Assembly: GCA_035701285.1 (NCBI GenBank)
Contig: DASSNT010000006.1
Span: forward strand, 1-64,000
DNA from: DASSBR01 sp035701285
Lineage (GTDB): Bacteria; Pseudomonadota; Gammaproteobacteria; Natronospirales; DASSBR01
Direction: 5' to 3'
DNA: 64,000 nt
Part shown: positions 26,116 to 35,169 of the stretch, piece by piece
How the letters are laid out: the number at the start of each line of letters is the position of its first letter
How positions within the stretch are numbered: position 1 is the first letter of the stretch
Program-made: the position numbers and the translations under genes
Notes under the pieces: generated by a model
Told to the model about the DNA's origin: nothing
The model's input: only the letters and a program-made list of their open reading frames with translations
Databases searched by the model: none

Positions 26116-27143
26116 TCGGATTCCCCGATTTTGGCGGATTGCGGATAATCGTGCCCGCTCTCCTCGTCATCGCTGTAAAACTTCGCCAACGGGCTGCTCT
26201 TGAGAATGGCGAGAATTCTCTCGATGCTTTCCGCGGGCAGCTCGTTGTGCCAGCGGGAAGCGGCGGCAACGGGATTTTTATAGACGCTGTAATAGGCGGA
26301 CACGTCCGAATGGGTGCTTTGGGCAACGAACCCTTCGGTCTGCACGTTCCAGCCGAGGCCGGCGAAACTCAGTACTTCGCGGCTCACCCCGACCGGGTCG
26401 GCACACAGGTCCTCGTACCGGACCACCCGCACGCGCTCCGACTGTTCCGTCTCTTCGACCGCCTTTTCGTTCTCCAGCACCCAGGTCCAGGCCAGACGCT
26501 CGACCGGCCGCATGTGCCTCAGTGTTTCAATCGTCAAACCGCGACGACGCGCCTGAGGCGTCTCGAGCAACTTCACGAACAAGTCGTAAAACTCGCTGGT
26601 TGGCGAATTGTCGCGAAATGCGCCCTGCCGTTCGCCGCGCAATACCGAGCTGATCTGGCCGCACGGATGACGCATCAGGTGAATGCCTCGCGCTGCCGGA
26701 TACGCCCGCATCAGCAATCCGAAGCGGCCCAGGGACTCGATCGATTTCCAGACGACCGTCGGCGATGGATCGATTCCGTCGCCGCGCGCGCCCAGCACCG
26801 GCAACTCAAGACCGGCCTTGCCGCCCAGCTTTGCCGCCAGCACAGCAGCCTGCAGCAGGCGATGCTGCAACGGGTTCCGCCAGGCTTTGCGAAAGATCGG
26901 CAGCTTCGCCGCGACCGTTACGTCATTGCGGCGCGGCAGCTCGGCGACGAAATCGTGCAGAAACTCCAGGTGTGCTTCGGCTTCAGCCGGAGACGGGAAC
27001 CGCGGCAGCGATTCGAGCCGCGGATAGTTGTCCGGTTCGTGGCGGTACAGCGTTCGCGGATGGCTGTCGAAGATTTTTCCCAGCCATGTCGTGCCCGATC
27101 GCGGCAGTCCAAAGATCAATAGAAGTGGCGGTTGTCCGTGCAA
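26109..27143 (-). CDS. sulfotransferase family protein
   Basis: A 344-residue sulfotransferase. The 5'-PAPS loop FGLPRSGTTWLG is at about residues 11-22 and the 3' site is IHLMRHPCGQISSVLRG near 180. The start is TTG at 27143: AAGGA lies nine bases upstream and no ATG precedes the PAPS loop. It follows the XrtA amidotransferase by 26 bases and overlaps the next glycosyltransferase. In this position many XrtA loci, as I recall, carry acyl-ligase and hydrolase genes, so this looks like a local replacement. Likely acceptor is the exopolysaccharide. Confidence 0.84.
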   Translation of the reverse strand: MHGQPPLLLIFGLPRSGTTWLGKIFDSHPRTLYRHEPDNYPRLESLPRFPSPAEAEAHLEFLHDFVAELPRRNDVTVAAKLPIFRKAWRNPLQHRLLQAAVLAAKLGGKAGLELPVLGARGDGIDPSPTVVWKSIESLGRFGLLMRAYPAARGIHLMRHPCGQISSVLRGERQGAFRDNSPTSEFYDLFVKLLETPQARRRGLTIETLRHMRPVERLAWTWVLENEKAVEETEQSERVRVVRYEDLCADPVGVSREVLSFAGLGWNVQTEGFVAQSTHSDVSAYYSVYKNPVAAASRWHNELPAESIERILAILKSSPLAKFYSDDEESGHDYPQSAKIGESEC

Positions 27144-27169
27144 ACCAAAATGTCCTTATCAAAGCCGCT

Positions 27170-29110
27170 TCAACTGACTGCCGCCGACCGCGGCAGACGT
27201 TCTGTTGCATTGCCAACCGGGCGATTGCCCTCCATCTGGCCCAGGAATCCGTCGAACATCAACAGCGCCCACAGAACGGGCGCGTAGTCATGCACATTGG
27301 CCTGATGCTGGTCGACGAGCCGGCGCAGTTGCCGCGGTTCAAAGAGTCCCGTCTCAGCCAGCCTCGGCCCCAGCACCGTCTCGCGCACCCGCTCCTTGAG
27401 CGGACCGCGGAACCATTCCGGCAGCGGTACGGCAAAACCCATTTTTGGCCGGTACAGCACCTCGTTCGGAAGGTGCGGCTCCAGCGCCTTTTTGAGAATG
27501 TACTTGCCCTCCCGGCCGCGCACTTTGAGCGACGGCGACAACCGGGCGGCCTGCTCGACAAAATTGTGATCGAGAAACGGCACGCGCACTTCCAGGCCAT
27601 GCGCCATGCTGGCGCGATCGACCTTGGTCAGAATATCGCAGGGCAGATAGGTCTTCAGGTCGAGATATTGCGCCAGCGACAAGGGATCGGACGGGCCGGA
27701 GCGGGCGTAATGCTCGAATACCTCGACCGAGCGATAGCCTTGCAGCTCACGCTCAAAGGAATCGCTGAAAAGCCGCCGCCGCAGATGCGCCGGGAAGATG
27801 GAGACGCTGTCGAGGTAGCCGTCCAGTTGATCCTTGGCCAACGCCTGGAACGTCGTCTTGGCGCGCACGAAACGCGGCGCCCAGTCCGCCTTCGGGTAGG
27901 CCGTGCCCAGAAATCCGAACAAGGGGCCGCGCAAGGCCTGCGGCACCACCCCGCGAACCCGCTGCTCCCACGCGCTCCAGCGATGCCGCCGATAGCCGGC
28001 AAAGTTTTCGTCGCCGCCATCGCCGGAGAGAGCAACCGTCACCCGTTTCCGGGCAAGCGCGCAGACGTTGTACGTCGGAATCGCCGAGCTGTCCGCATAC
28101 GGCTCGTCATAGGCGCGCACCAGTGTGTCGATGAGGTCGACCTGATCCGATTCGACCCGCTCGACGTGGTGGCTGGTCCGGTAGCGCTGCGCCACCTGGG
28201 CGGCGAATGTCGACTCGTCATACTTTCTGTCACCGAATGAGATCGAGCAGGTATTGACCGGGTCGCCGATGAGACCGGCCATCATTGCGACGACGGCGCT
28301 CGAATCCACGCCGCCGGACAGAAATGCGCCCAGCGGCACGTCCGCCATCAGCCGGTAATCGACCGACCGCTTCAGCCCGTCGACAAGCGCCGCGCCGACG
28401 TCCGGTTCCTTTCCCGCCTGATTATCGAAGGAAAGCGTCCAGTACTCCTTCGGCTCGGGCGCCGGCCGCCCGCGCTGCAGGCGCAACACGTGCGCCGGTT
28501 CGAGCTTGCGCGCGCCGCGCAGAATCGTTTTCGGATCGGGCACGTAGCCGAACGTAAAGTAATCCTCGACCGCAGTCGGCTCGATGTCGCGCGGCAAGTC
28601 CGGATGGAGAAACAGCGCCTTCAACTCGGACGCGAATATCAGCTGGTCGTCGGGCAGGATCGCGTAATACAGCGGCTTGATGCCGAGCCGGTCGCGCGCC
28701 AGGAACAGGGTCTGCCTGTTGCGGTCCCAGATCGCGAACGCAAACATGCCGTTGAAGTGGCGGACGCAGTCTTCGCCCCACTTCGCCCAGGCATGCACGA
28801 TCACCTCGGTGTCGCAATGCGTACGGAATTCGTAGCCGTCTGCAGCCAGCTCCTGTCTCAGCTCTCTAAAGTTGTAAATTTCACCGTTGTAGGTGACGCC
28901 GATGCTGCGGTCGCCGTTGAACAACGGTTGCTCGCCGCCCGCCAGGTCGATAATCGACAGCCGGCGATGGCCGAGCCCGACTCCCGGCTCGATGTGAAGA
29001 CCATGCCCGTCGGGCCCTCGATGCGCCAGGCTGTCGGTCATGTCCGCGAGCAGCGCGCGATTGATCGGCCGCTGCCCGGCCAGGTCGAAGATTCCTGCGA
29101 TTCCACACAT
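27170..29110 (-). CDS. XrtA/PEP-CTERM system amidotransferase (AsnB family)
   Basis: A 646-residue AsnB-family protein with MCGIAGIFDL (Cys2 present), RGPDG, YNGEIYNF and the PP-loop SGGVDS at 265-270. Length and its place directly after the TIGR03088-type glycosyltransferase and xrtA fit the exosortase-A-associated amidotransferase 1 group (TIGR03108). It should use glutamine nitrogen to make an amide, likely on a uronic acid of the polysaccharide. Its ATG is two bases after the upstream stop. Both domains appear intact, unlike the two AsnB-like proteins at 13848 and 19491. Confidence 0.88.
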   Translation of the reverse strand: MCGIAGIFDLAGQRPINRALLADMTDSLAHRGPDGHGLHIEPGVGLGHRRLSIIDLAGGEQPLFNGDRSIGVTYNGEIYNFRELRQELAADGYEFRTHCDTEVIVHAWAKWGEDCVRHFNGMFAFAIWDRNRQTLFLARDRLGIKPLYYAILPDDQLIFASELKALFLHPDLPRDIEPTAVEDYFTFGYVPDPKTILRGARKLEPAHVLRLQRGRPAPEPKEYWTLSFDNQAGKEPDVGAALVDGLKRSVDYRLMADVPLGAFLSGGVDSSAVVAMMAGLIGDPVNTCSISFGDRKYDESTFAAQVAQRYRTSHHVERVESDQVDLIDTLVRAYDEPYADSSAIPTYNVCALARKRVTVALSGDGGDENFAGYRRHRWSAWEQRVRGVVPQALRGPLFGFLGTAYPKADWAPRFVRAKTTFQALAKDQLDGYLDSVSIFPAHLRRRLFSDSFERELQGYRSVEVFEHYARSGPSDPLSLAQYLDLKTYLPCDILTKVDRASMAHGLEVRVPFLDHNFVEQAARLSPSLKVRGREGKYILKKALEPHLPNEVLYRPKMGFAVPLPEWFRGPLKERVRETVLGPRLAETGLFEPRQLRRLVDQHQANVHDYAPVLWALLMFDGFLGQMEGNRPVGNATERLPRSAAVS

Positions 29111-29112
29111 AG

Positions 29113-30324
29113 TTAAATATCAACTTTCATCAGTCCGTCGTACAGACGGGTATAAGCGGCCACCATGGCTTTCAGGCTGAAGTCGCGCTCGGCGTGCTGC
29201 CGCGCGGCGCGGCCCACAGCCGCTGCCTTGCCCGGTGCGGCCATGTAGTCTTCGATTGCGCCGGCCAGCGCGGCCGGATCCGCCGGCGGCACCAGCCGTC
29301 CGGTCTCGCCATCGACCACCAACTCCGGGTTACCGCCCACATCGGTGGCCACGACCGGAAGACCCGAGGCCATCGCCTCGAGAATAGTGTTGGAGATGCC
29401 TTCGTTCAGCGACGGCAGCACGAACAGATCGAGGCTGCGGAGCAACGCCGGAATGTCATCGCGACTGCCGGGCAGCCAGCAAAGGTGCAGCAGGTTTTCC
29501 TGTTCCAGCAGCGCGCGCAGTTCTCCATGCAACGGCCCGTCGCCGATAATCACGAGGCGCGCGGTCTGAGCAAGAGCCGGCCGTTCGGTTATCAACCGCG
29601 CGAAAGCCCGGATCAGTGTCGCCTGATCCTTGACCGCGTCGAGGCGGCCGATCGTCCCGATCAGAAACTTGTCCGGCCCGAAGTTGTCGCCGGCCTGGGC
29701 CGCGATGGCATGTTCGCGTCCGTCGGCCGGATGGAATTTGTCGGTGTCGACGCCGTTGCAGATCGCCGACACCTGCGCTTCCGGAATCCGCACGCGTTCC
29801 GTCAGCCAGGCGCCGAGGTCGTTCGACACTGCGACGTGGCGCTGTATCAACGGACGCAGGATGCGGCGCAGCAAACGGTATTTGAGGTTGTCGCCGTGCA
29901 GGTCGACCATGTCCCAGCCGTGCTCGCCGTGCACCCGGAACGGCACGTTCGCAAGCGCGGCGACAACGGCGGTATCCATGGCGCCGTAATTCCGTGTGTG
30001 AACGATTTGCGGCTGCAACCGCCTGAGCAGCCGCCACAGCCTTACGTACATCCCGAAGTCCTTGCCGGGCCGCTTGTGCAGCGCCAGCACCCTGACGCCC
30101 GGCCGCCGGATGCGGACGCGGAAATCGGTGAAATGGCTGAGGCAGATCACCACGTGGCGGTAACGATCCGGCATATGGTTGATCAGGTTGACCAACCCGT
30201 TCTCGAGGCCGCCGACATCAAGGCTGAAGACGATATGCGCGATCAGCGGCGCGCGTGCCGCTGACCTGCTGCGGTCGCGGGAACGCGGCTGGAGTCGCTC
30301 GACGCTGTCGAGGCGCATGCTCAT
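29113..30324 (-). CDS. PEP-CTERM/XrtA system glycosyltransferase (TIGR03088-like)
   Basis: A 403-residue GT4-type glycosyltransferase. HIVFSLDVGGLENGLVNLIN near the N-terminus is the hallmark of the XrtA-linked sugar transferase 2 group. The C-terminal part has FLIGTIGRLDAVKDQATLI and NEGISNTILEAMASGLPVV with the two conserved Glu residues. The start chosen is the ATG at 30324: GGAG lies seven bases upstream and it overlaps the exosortase stop as ATGA. An open frame extending far upstream lies inside xrtA and is not credible. Acts on the lipid-linked repeat unit at the cytoplasmic face. Confidence 0.88.
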   Translation of the reverse strand: MSMRLDSVERLQPRSRDRSRSAARAPLIAHIVFSLDVGGLENGLVNLINHMPDRYRHVVICLSHFTDFRVRIRRPGVRVLALHKRPGKDFGMYVRLWRLLRRLQPQIVHTRNYGAMDTAVVAALANVPFRVHGEHGWDMVDLHGDNLKYRLLRRILRPLIQRHVAVSNDLGAWLTERVRIPEAQVSAICNGVDTDKFHPADGREHAIAAQAGDNFGPDKFLIGTIGRLDAVKDQATLIRAFARLITERPALAQTARLVIIGDGPLHGELRALLEQENLLHLCWLPGSRDDIPALLRSLDLFVLPSLNEGISNTILEAMASGLPVVATDVGGNPELVVDGETGRLVPPADPAALAGAIEDYMAAPGKAAAVGRAARQHAERDFSLKAMVAAYTRLYDGLMKVDI

Positions 30325-31889
30325 GAGGATGCTCCTCGCGATGCGGCCGCCATGTTCTGCTCGATCTGCGGTGCAACTGCCCGCACGAATGTCTGCAGCG
30401 TTGCCTCGGCCTGTTCCCGATGTCCGGTTTCGACGGGCGCGGACACAGCGATGACCGAAGACTCCAACGTCGCGCCGCGAAGTTGTTCCCACGCCTGCCA
30501 CGCCCGGACTCGAACCGGGCTGGTGAATTCGCGCCCGCCGATGCTGTACCAGTACCAGACCAGCCGTTGCTCGCCGGCATTTTGCAGCACGAGTTCCCGC
30601 ACCTTTTGGCTGCTGCCATCCGGGAGCCGTATCACGCGTTGCCGCGTCTCGCCAACGCTCCACCGATCCGGATCAAACAGTGCATTTTCATACGCCAGCA
30701 AATCATGCCCGTGAACTTGCGCGCCGACGTATTTGCCGGCGTACAGGGATACCGGTGCGCCGTTTTGCGCATAGCGGCCGCCCGTGACAAGGTCCGCCCC
30801 GTCGAACGAGGGCCGCCAGGCCAGCGCGCTCAGGTCGCCCTGACGCGTCCAGCCGGACACCTGGTCCAGTGCGATCATCGCGGAGGGGGAGTTGGAGATA
30901 GCAGGCTGGCTCAGAAAGGCCCAGGCCGGGGCAGCCGCGAGAACCACCACCGCTCCGATGGCTGCCCCGAGCACTTGTTTCAAACCGGGCGCGCGCGCGC
31001 GGTCGTTCACCGGTGTGGGCACCGGCTCAGCCGGCGGCGGCTCGCGCAGAAACCATCCCGCCAGAAGCAGCAAAAACAGCACTGAGCCGAAGAACTGCCA
31101 GCCGAAAATCATGTGATCGGTGCCTTGCGCGTACTCCAGTCCGAACGTCCCGCCGATCAGGATCGTGAAATAAACGCGCAGGCCGTTGGCAACGATCGGC
31201 ACGATCATGGAAGCGAAGATGAAGACGGCACGGCGCCAGTAGCTGGTAAAAAATAAATACGCGAACAGCGATCCAACTGCGGTACAGGCCGTCAAAAAGC
31301 GGATACCGCTGCAGGCGTGGGCGACATGCGCAACCATCCATGGCGTGGTTATGAAATGACCTTCTAGCAACACCGGCACATCGCTCCATTGCAGGAACTT
31401 GACGCTCATCGCGGCGGTGAGCGTCTGCAGTGGCCCCACCGCGGACTGCCCGGCCGGAATAGCAAAAACCAGGTACACCAGCGGGAACAGCAACGCGCGC
31501 GTCACGCCGACACCGAAGAACAGCAACACGAGCACCGGAAAGGTGGCGACGAACGCGGATTGCTGCACGACATCGACGTTGGTAATCCGGCCGAGAAACC
31601 AGACGAACACGATGCCGGCGAGCGGTATCAATGCCCACAAGCAGATCGCCGGTTCCTGCTCAGCGGCAAGATCCTTGCGTTTGCTCCACACGAGCCAGGC
31701 GGAGATCGGAAAGATCAGAAACGCGTAGCGGAACATGCCGGTGCGCGCCCACGTATCGACCAGCGACAGACCCGTCATCCAGTACAGGCCGATGAAGGCC
31801 ACGGCGGTGACCGCAAAGCCTTCTATCGCAGGACGCCATGACGCCGCCCCTTGAAAGGCGACCCGCTCTGTGACGCTTATCTGCTGCAA
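30321..31889 (-). CDS. xrtA: exosortase A with fused EpsI domain
   Basis: A 522-residue polytopic membrane protein. Its first about 300 residues form the exosortase transpeptidase, with Cys193 in AHACSGIRFL, Arg238 in VANGLRVYF and His259 in TDHMIFGW, the expected catalytic set. The last about 200 residues form a periplasmic EpsI-type domain (SGWTRQGDLSALAW, VSLYAGKYVGAQ). Exosortases cut PEP-CTERM proteins and help move them, probably linked to the exopolysaccharide. I chose TTG at 31889 because GGAGG lies seven to eight bases before it, outside the upstream gene; a GTG 45 bases earlier lacks a ribosome site and lies in the neighbour. No PEP-CTERM substrate gene occurs in this window. Confidence 0.92.
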   Translation of the reverse strand: MQQISVTERVAFQGAASWRPAIEGFAVTAVAFIGLYWMTGLSLVDTWARTGMFRYAFLIFPISAWLVWSKRKDLAAEQEPAICLWALIPLAGIVFVWFLGRITNVDVVQQSAFVATFPVLVLLFFGVGVTRALLFPLVYLVFAIPAGQSAVGPLQTLTAAMSVKFLQWSDVPVLLEGHFITTPWMVAHVAHACSGIRFLTACTAVGSLFAYLFFTSYWRRAVFIFASMIVPIVANGLRVYFTILIGGTFGLEYAQGTDHMIFGWQFFGSVLFLLLLAGWFLREPPPAEPVPTPVNDRARAPGLKQVLGAAIGAVVVLAAAPAWAFLSQPAISNSPSAMIALDQVSGWTRQGDLSALAWRPSFDGADLVTGGRYAQNGAPVSLYAGKYVGAQVHGHDLLAYENALFDPDRWSVGETRQRVIRLPDGSSQKVRELVLQNAGEQRLVWYWYSIGGREFTSPVRVRAWQAWEQLRGATLESSVIAVSAPVETGHREQAEATLQTFVRAVAPQIEQNMAAASRGASS

Positions 31890-31905
31890 GGCGGCACCTC
31901 CGCTA

Positions 31906-33159
31906 TCATGCCTGCTGCTCCATCGCCGGCACACCCGGCCGAAGGTCAGCCGCTGCAGTCGCGGCCGGCGCCGTCAGCAATCGATCCAGCAGCGCCAGGT
32001 TGCTGTCCCAGCTGTAATGCTCGCGAACGAACTCGCGCAGCCGGAGATCCGGCGTAGCTGGGTCATGGCGGCCGACGGCTTCGACGACCGCTTCGGCAAA
32101 TGCCTCCGGCTGCGAGGCAGTCGCCTGCTCGTGATCCGGAAACGCCTGTATGCCTTCGAAAGCTTCCGCCGTGCCGACCAGCGGAGTGCCCATCGCCAGC
32201 GCTTCGAGCACCTTGTTCTGGATTCCGCGCGCGATCCGGAGCGGCGCCACCGCGACGTGGGCGTACCTGATAAACGGCTTGACGTCCGTGACGCGGCCGG
32301 TGACGTGTATGCCGGGCCGAAAGCCAAGCGCTCGGACCGCGCGGGCCGGACGCGCGCCGACGATATAAAACCGCGCCTTGGGCATCCGCTCGATAATTCG
32401 CGGGAAGATTTCGTCGGCGAACCAGGCCACACCCTCGACATTGGCCCGGTAATCCATCATGCCGGTAAAGACGATGACGGGGGTGGCGGCCGGATATGGA
32501 TTCTCCGCTACCAGAGCCGGATCAAACGAGTCGACGTCCACGCCGTTGGAGATGCCATACACGTTGTCGCGCCCTCGTCCCGCCTGGGGATGGAAAAACG
32601 CGGCTTCCGCCGGCGATGCGAAAAGCGCTGCGTCGAAGTCTTCCGCTACACGTCGTTCAAAGCGGGCCAGCGCCCTGGCTTCGCGCGCATAAATAAAACG
32701 CGCCGGCCCTGCGACCGCTTTAGCATACTGCCGCCACTTTTCCGAATCGACGTCGACGAAATCCATGATGCGGCGCAGCCCGCTGCCCGCAGGCGCAAAC
32801 TGCGCCACGCCCGACGAACAGGCGACGACCGCGGCAACCGAATGTTTCGCCAATACGCGCTCGACCCAGTTGCGCAATCGCCGGCTGCGATAGAAACGCA
32901 CCGTTAACGGCTCCCCGGTCAACAGGCCGGCCAGGCTGCGCAGCCTGGCGAACCGCGGGTCGATATCAACGGCGCATACACTCGCGCACAGCTGCTGCAG
33001 TTCTTCCACATAGGGGCGATCGTCCGGATCATCGACAAATGTGCCCAGGTGCACCCGATGCCGCGCCGCAAGATGCCTGAGCATGTGATACGAGCGAATC
33101 TTGTCGCCCTTGTCCGGCGGAAACGGAATGCGATGGCTGAGAAAAAGAATGTCGTCCAA
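31906..33159 (-). CDS. PEP-CTERM/XrtA system glycosyltransferase (TIGR03087-like)
   Basis: A 417-residue glycosyltransferase opening DILFLSHRIPFPPDKGDKIR, the signature of the XrtA-linked sugar transferase 1 group. DFVDVDSEKWRQYA and the GT4 half (VIVFTGMMDYRANVEGV, LRIARGIQNKVLEALAMG) follow. The start codon is TTG at 33159; the family opening begins right there, so a later start would remove conserved residues. Spacing to the upstream FemAB gene is 13 bases. It should act on the lipid-linked polysaccharide intermediate. Confidence 0.87.
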   Translation of the reverse strand: MDDILFLSHRIPFPPDKGDKIRSYHMLRHLAARHRVHLGTFVDDPDDRPYVEELQQLCASVCAVDIDPRFARLRSLAGLLTGEPLTVRFYRSRRLRNWVERVLAKHSVAAVVACSSGVAQFAPAGSGLRRIMDFVDVDSEKWRQYAKAVAGPARFIYAREARALARFERRVAEDFDAALFASPAEAAFFHPQAGRGRDNVYGISNGVDVDSFDPALVAENPYPAATPVIVFTGMMDYRANVEGVAWFADEIFPRIIERMPKARFYIVGARPARAVRALGFRPGIHVTGRVTDVKPFIRYAHVAVAPLRIARGIQNKVLEALAMGTPLVGTAEAFEGIQAFPDHEQATASQPEAFAEAVVEAVGRHDPATPDLRLREFVREHYSWDSNLALLDRLLTAPAATAAADLRPGVPAMEQQA

Positions 33160-33172
33160 CTTCAGACAGCCT

Positions 33173-34216
33173 CTATCCCAGGTTGCGGGCCAGCGGCGGC
33201 CCGATCAGCCGCGTCAGCGGCACCGGCAGGCGCTTCCAGGCGTTGATCAGCGGCCGGTATTTTGGATTCGTCGGACTCAGGTTCGGCACTTCCGCCGTGT
33301 TGATCAGCCGGTACTCGTAATGCAGCTGGCATGGCTCCCAGCCCCACAGCTCCTTGAACCGGCAGGAGCCGGACTCGCGCTTGCTCCGGCCGAAATCGAT
33401 CAGCCGCGCGCCGCGCTCGCAGGCGCGCGCCATCAGGTTCCAGTACAGGTAGTCGTTGGCCGCGAGATCGCGTGCGGCCTTCGTACCGCCGCCGTAATAA
33501 ACGAGCATTTCGTCGCGGAAGAAAAAACTCATCATGCTGCTGACGACCTGGCCGTCGTGCCTGATGCGCAGAATTTCGCAGTCGTCGCCGAACTCGTCTT
33601 TCAGCAGCCTGAAATAGCGCCGCGGATATACCGGTGTGCCGAGATTGCGGACCATTTCGGCGTAAACCGAATAATGGCCGTCGACCTCCGGATGAACGTC
33701 GGCTGACAGGCCATTGCGCCGGCCTCGCCGAACCATGTTGCGGCGTTTGCCGGACAGCGCCTTGAAGTTCGCATCCGGATCGGGATCGATCGGCACGCGG
33801 AAGGTGACGTACAAATCTTTCGACGGCCAGCCGCGTCCGCCGGAATCGATATTGCGCATCTCGAGGTAGTCGACACGCAGTTCGCGCGCCAGCCTCTCGG
33901 CAGCGGCGACCAGCGCGTCGGCGGCATCGCCGGCAATGGCGGCTACACCACCGTAGCTGCAAAAAGGCGTCGAAACGAGCGCGTTACTGAACAGCCGGCT
34001 GCGAACATGAAACAGCGGCAGCACGCCACCGATCGCGCCATCGCGTTCAGCGTAGAGATAATGGCTGGCATGGCCGTAGGCCCGGTGGATGACATTGCGC
34101 CAGCCGGAGAGATGAAAAAACGTTGCCGATGCGGCGCTCAGGACAAAATCGTCCCAGCGCGATTCGTCGTTCGCGGTCAGCGCCTTGACACACCATCCTG
34201 CAGTGCTATCGGCCAT
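33173..34216 (-). CDS. FemAB-family XrtA/PEP-CTERM system-associated protein
   Basis: A 347-residue protein of the FemAB/GNAT-like fold (TIGR03019-type). Features are FFHLSGWRNVIHRAYGHAS near residue 33, FCSYGGVAA, KRRNMVRRGRRNGL, and the C-terminal GRSKRESGSCRFKELWGWEP. FemAB relatives transfer aminoacyl groups from tRNA in peptidoglycan synthesis; in XrtA loci the acceptor is unknown, perhaps an amino sugar of the polymer. AAGGG precedes the ATG by five bases. Position between deacetylase and glycosyltransferase is the usual one for this system. Confidence 0.87.
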   Translation of the reverse strand: MADSTAGWCVKALTANDESRWDDFVLSAASATFFHLSGWRNVIHRAYGHASHYLYAERDGAIGGVLPLFHVRSRLFSNALVSTPFCSYGGVAAIAGDAADALVAAAERLARELRVDYLEMRNIDSGGRGWPSKDLYVTFRVPIDPDPDANFKALSGKRRNMVRRGRRNGLSADVHPEVDGHYSVYAEMVRNLGTPVYPRRYFRLLKDEFGDDCEILRIRHDGQVVSSMMSFFFRDEMLVYYGGGTKAARDLAANDYLYWNLMARACERGARLIDFGRSKRESGSCRFKELWGWEPCQLHYEYRLINTAEVPNLSPTNPKYRPLINAWKRLPVPLTRLIGPPLARNLG

Positions 34217-34251
34217 ACAATCCCTTGTGTTGTTGAAATTTCGCGCTCAGT

Positions 34252-35169
34252 TCAAGCGTGCAGCGGAACGGCCTCGGCGCGGCCCAGCACGACTGCCGGG
34301 TAGCGGCTTGCGTCCTCGAGAAACACGCGATCCATGCGGTCCCATGTGAAGTCGTCGAGCAGCCGGGCGACCTTGCCCTCCATCCGCCGCAGGTTGACGT
34401 AGTGGCGGAATCTCGACTTCAACCGCGCCCGCACGCGCGGCTGCGCCGGGTCGATTTCCCACGGATGAAAATAAAATACGCCGGCGTGCCGGTCGTTACG
34501 GTTCACCCGCTTGAGCGCCCACTTGAACGGCTCGTACGGGAGCAGCCGGAAATAACCGCCGCCGCCGCACGGCCACGTGCGACCGGCGAGGCGAACCGTC
34601 GTCACCGGTATTTCCAGCAAACCGCCAGCGGTCGGATGAAACGGAAACCGCGGCGCCGCCGGCATGCCGTACAGGTCGTGCCGGATCGGAAACACGCTGG
34701 AACTGTAGCGGTAGCCGGCCGACTCGAGCACGTCGAGCGCCCAGAGCGTCGTCGCTCCGATCGAGTAACTGGGCGCGCGGTAACCGGTGACCGGCTCGCC
34801 GACAATGTCTTCCAGAATCGATTTCGCCCGCGTAACGTCGTCGCGGAATTCGCGCGGCGACTGCTGCGTGACGCGCCTGTGCGCGTAGCCGTGGCTCGCA
34901 ACCTCGTGACCTTCGGCCGCCATCCGCCGCACGAGCGCCGGATGGCGTTCCGCCACCCACGCGAGCACGAAAAACGTCGCCTTGATCTGCCGCTGCGCAA
35001 ACAGGTCGAGAATCCGGCTGGTATTGGCGTCGACGCGCCGTGGCATGCTGGCCCAGTCGCGTCGGGCGATATACGGCTCCAGCGCAGAGACCTGGAAGTA
35101 GTCCTCCACGTCGACCGTCATTGCGTTGACGATCGGGTTTGCCGAAGATGCCGCCAGCCGGGATTCCAT
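34252..35169 (-). CDS. XrtA system polysaccharide deacetylase
   Basis: A 305-residue NodB-type carbohydrate esterase 4 protein. MTVDVEDYFQVSALEP near residue 17 contains the catalytic and metal-binding Asp pair. FFVLAWVAERHP and HEVASHGYAHRRV hold the metal His residues. YRAPSYSIG and the C-terminal DUF3473-like part (FYFHPWEIDPAQPR) complete the TIGR03006 pattern. It should remove N-acetyl groups from the exopolysaccharide or its precursor. There is no signal peptide. The ATG shares one base with the stop of the ATPase gene (TGATG). Confidence 0.9.
   Translation of the reverse strand: MESRLAASSANPIVNAMTVDVEDYFQVSALEPYIARRDWASMPRRVDANTSRILDLFAQRQIKATFFVLAWVAERHPALVRRMAAEGHEVASHGYAHRRVTQQSPREFRDDVTRAKSILEDIVGEPVTGYRAPSYSIGATTLWALDVLESAGYRYSSSVFPIRHDLYGMPAAPRFPFHPTAGGLLEIPVTTVRLAGRTWPCGGGGYFRLLPYEPFKWALKRVNRNDRHAGVFYFHPWEIDPAQPRVRARLKSRFRHYVNLRRMEGKVARLLDDFTWDRMDRVFLEDASRYPAVVLGRAEAVPLHA

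Noticed and set aside
30321..31889. A PEP-CTERM substrate protein encoded near xrtA
   Set aside because: I looked for Val-Pro-Glu-Pro followed by a hydrophobic helix and a basic end among the predicted proteins and found none in the window.
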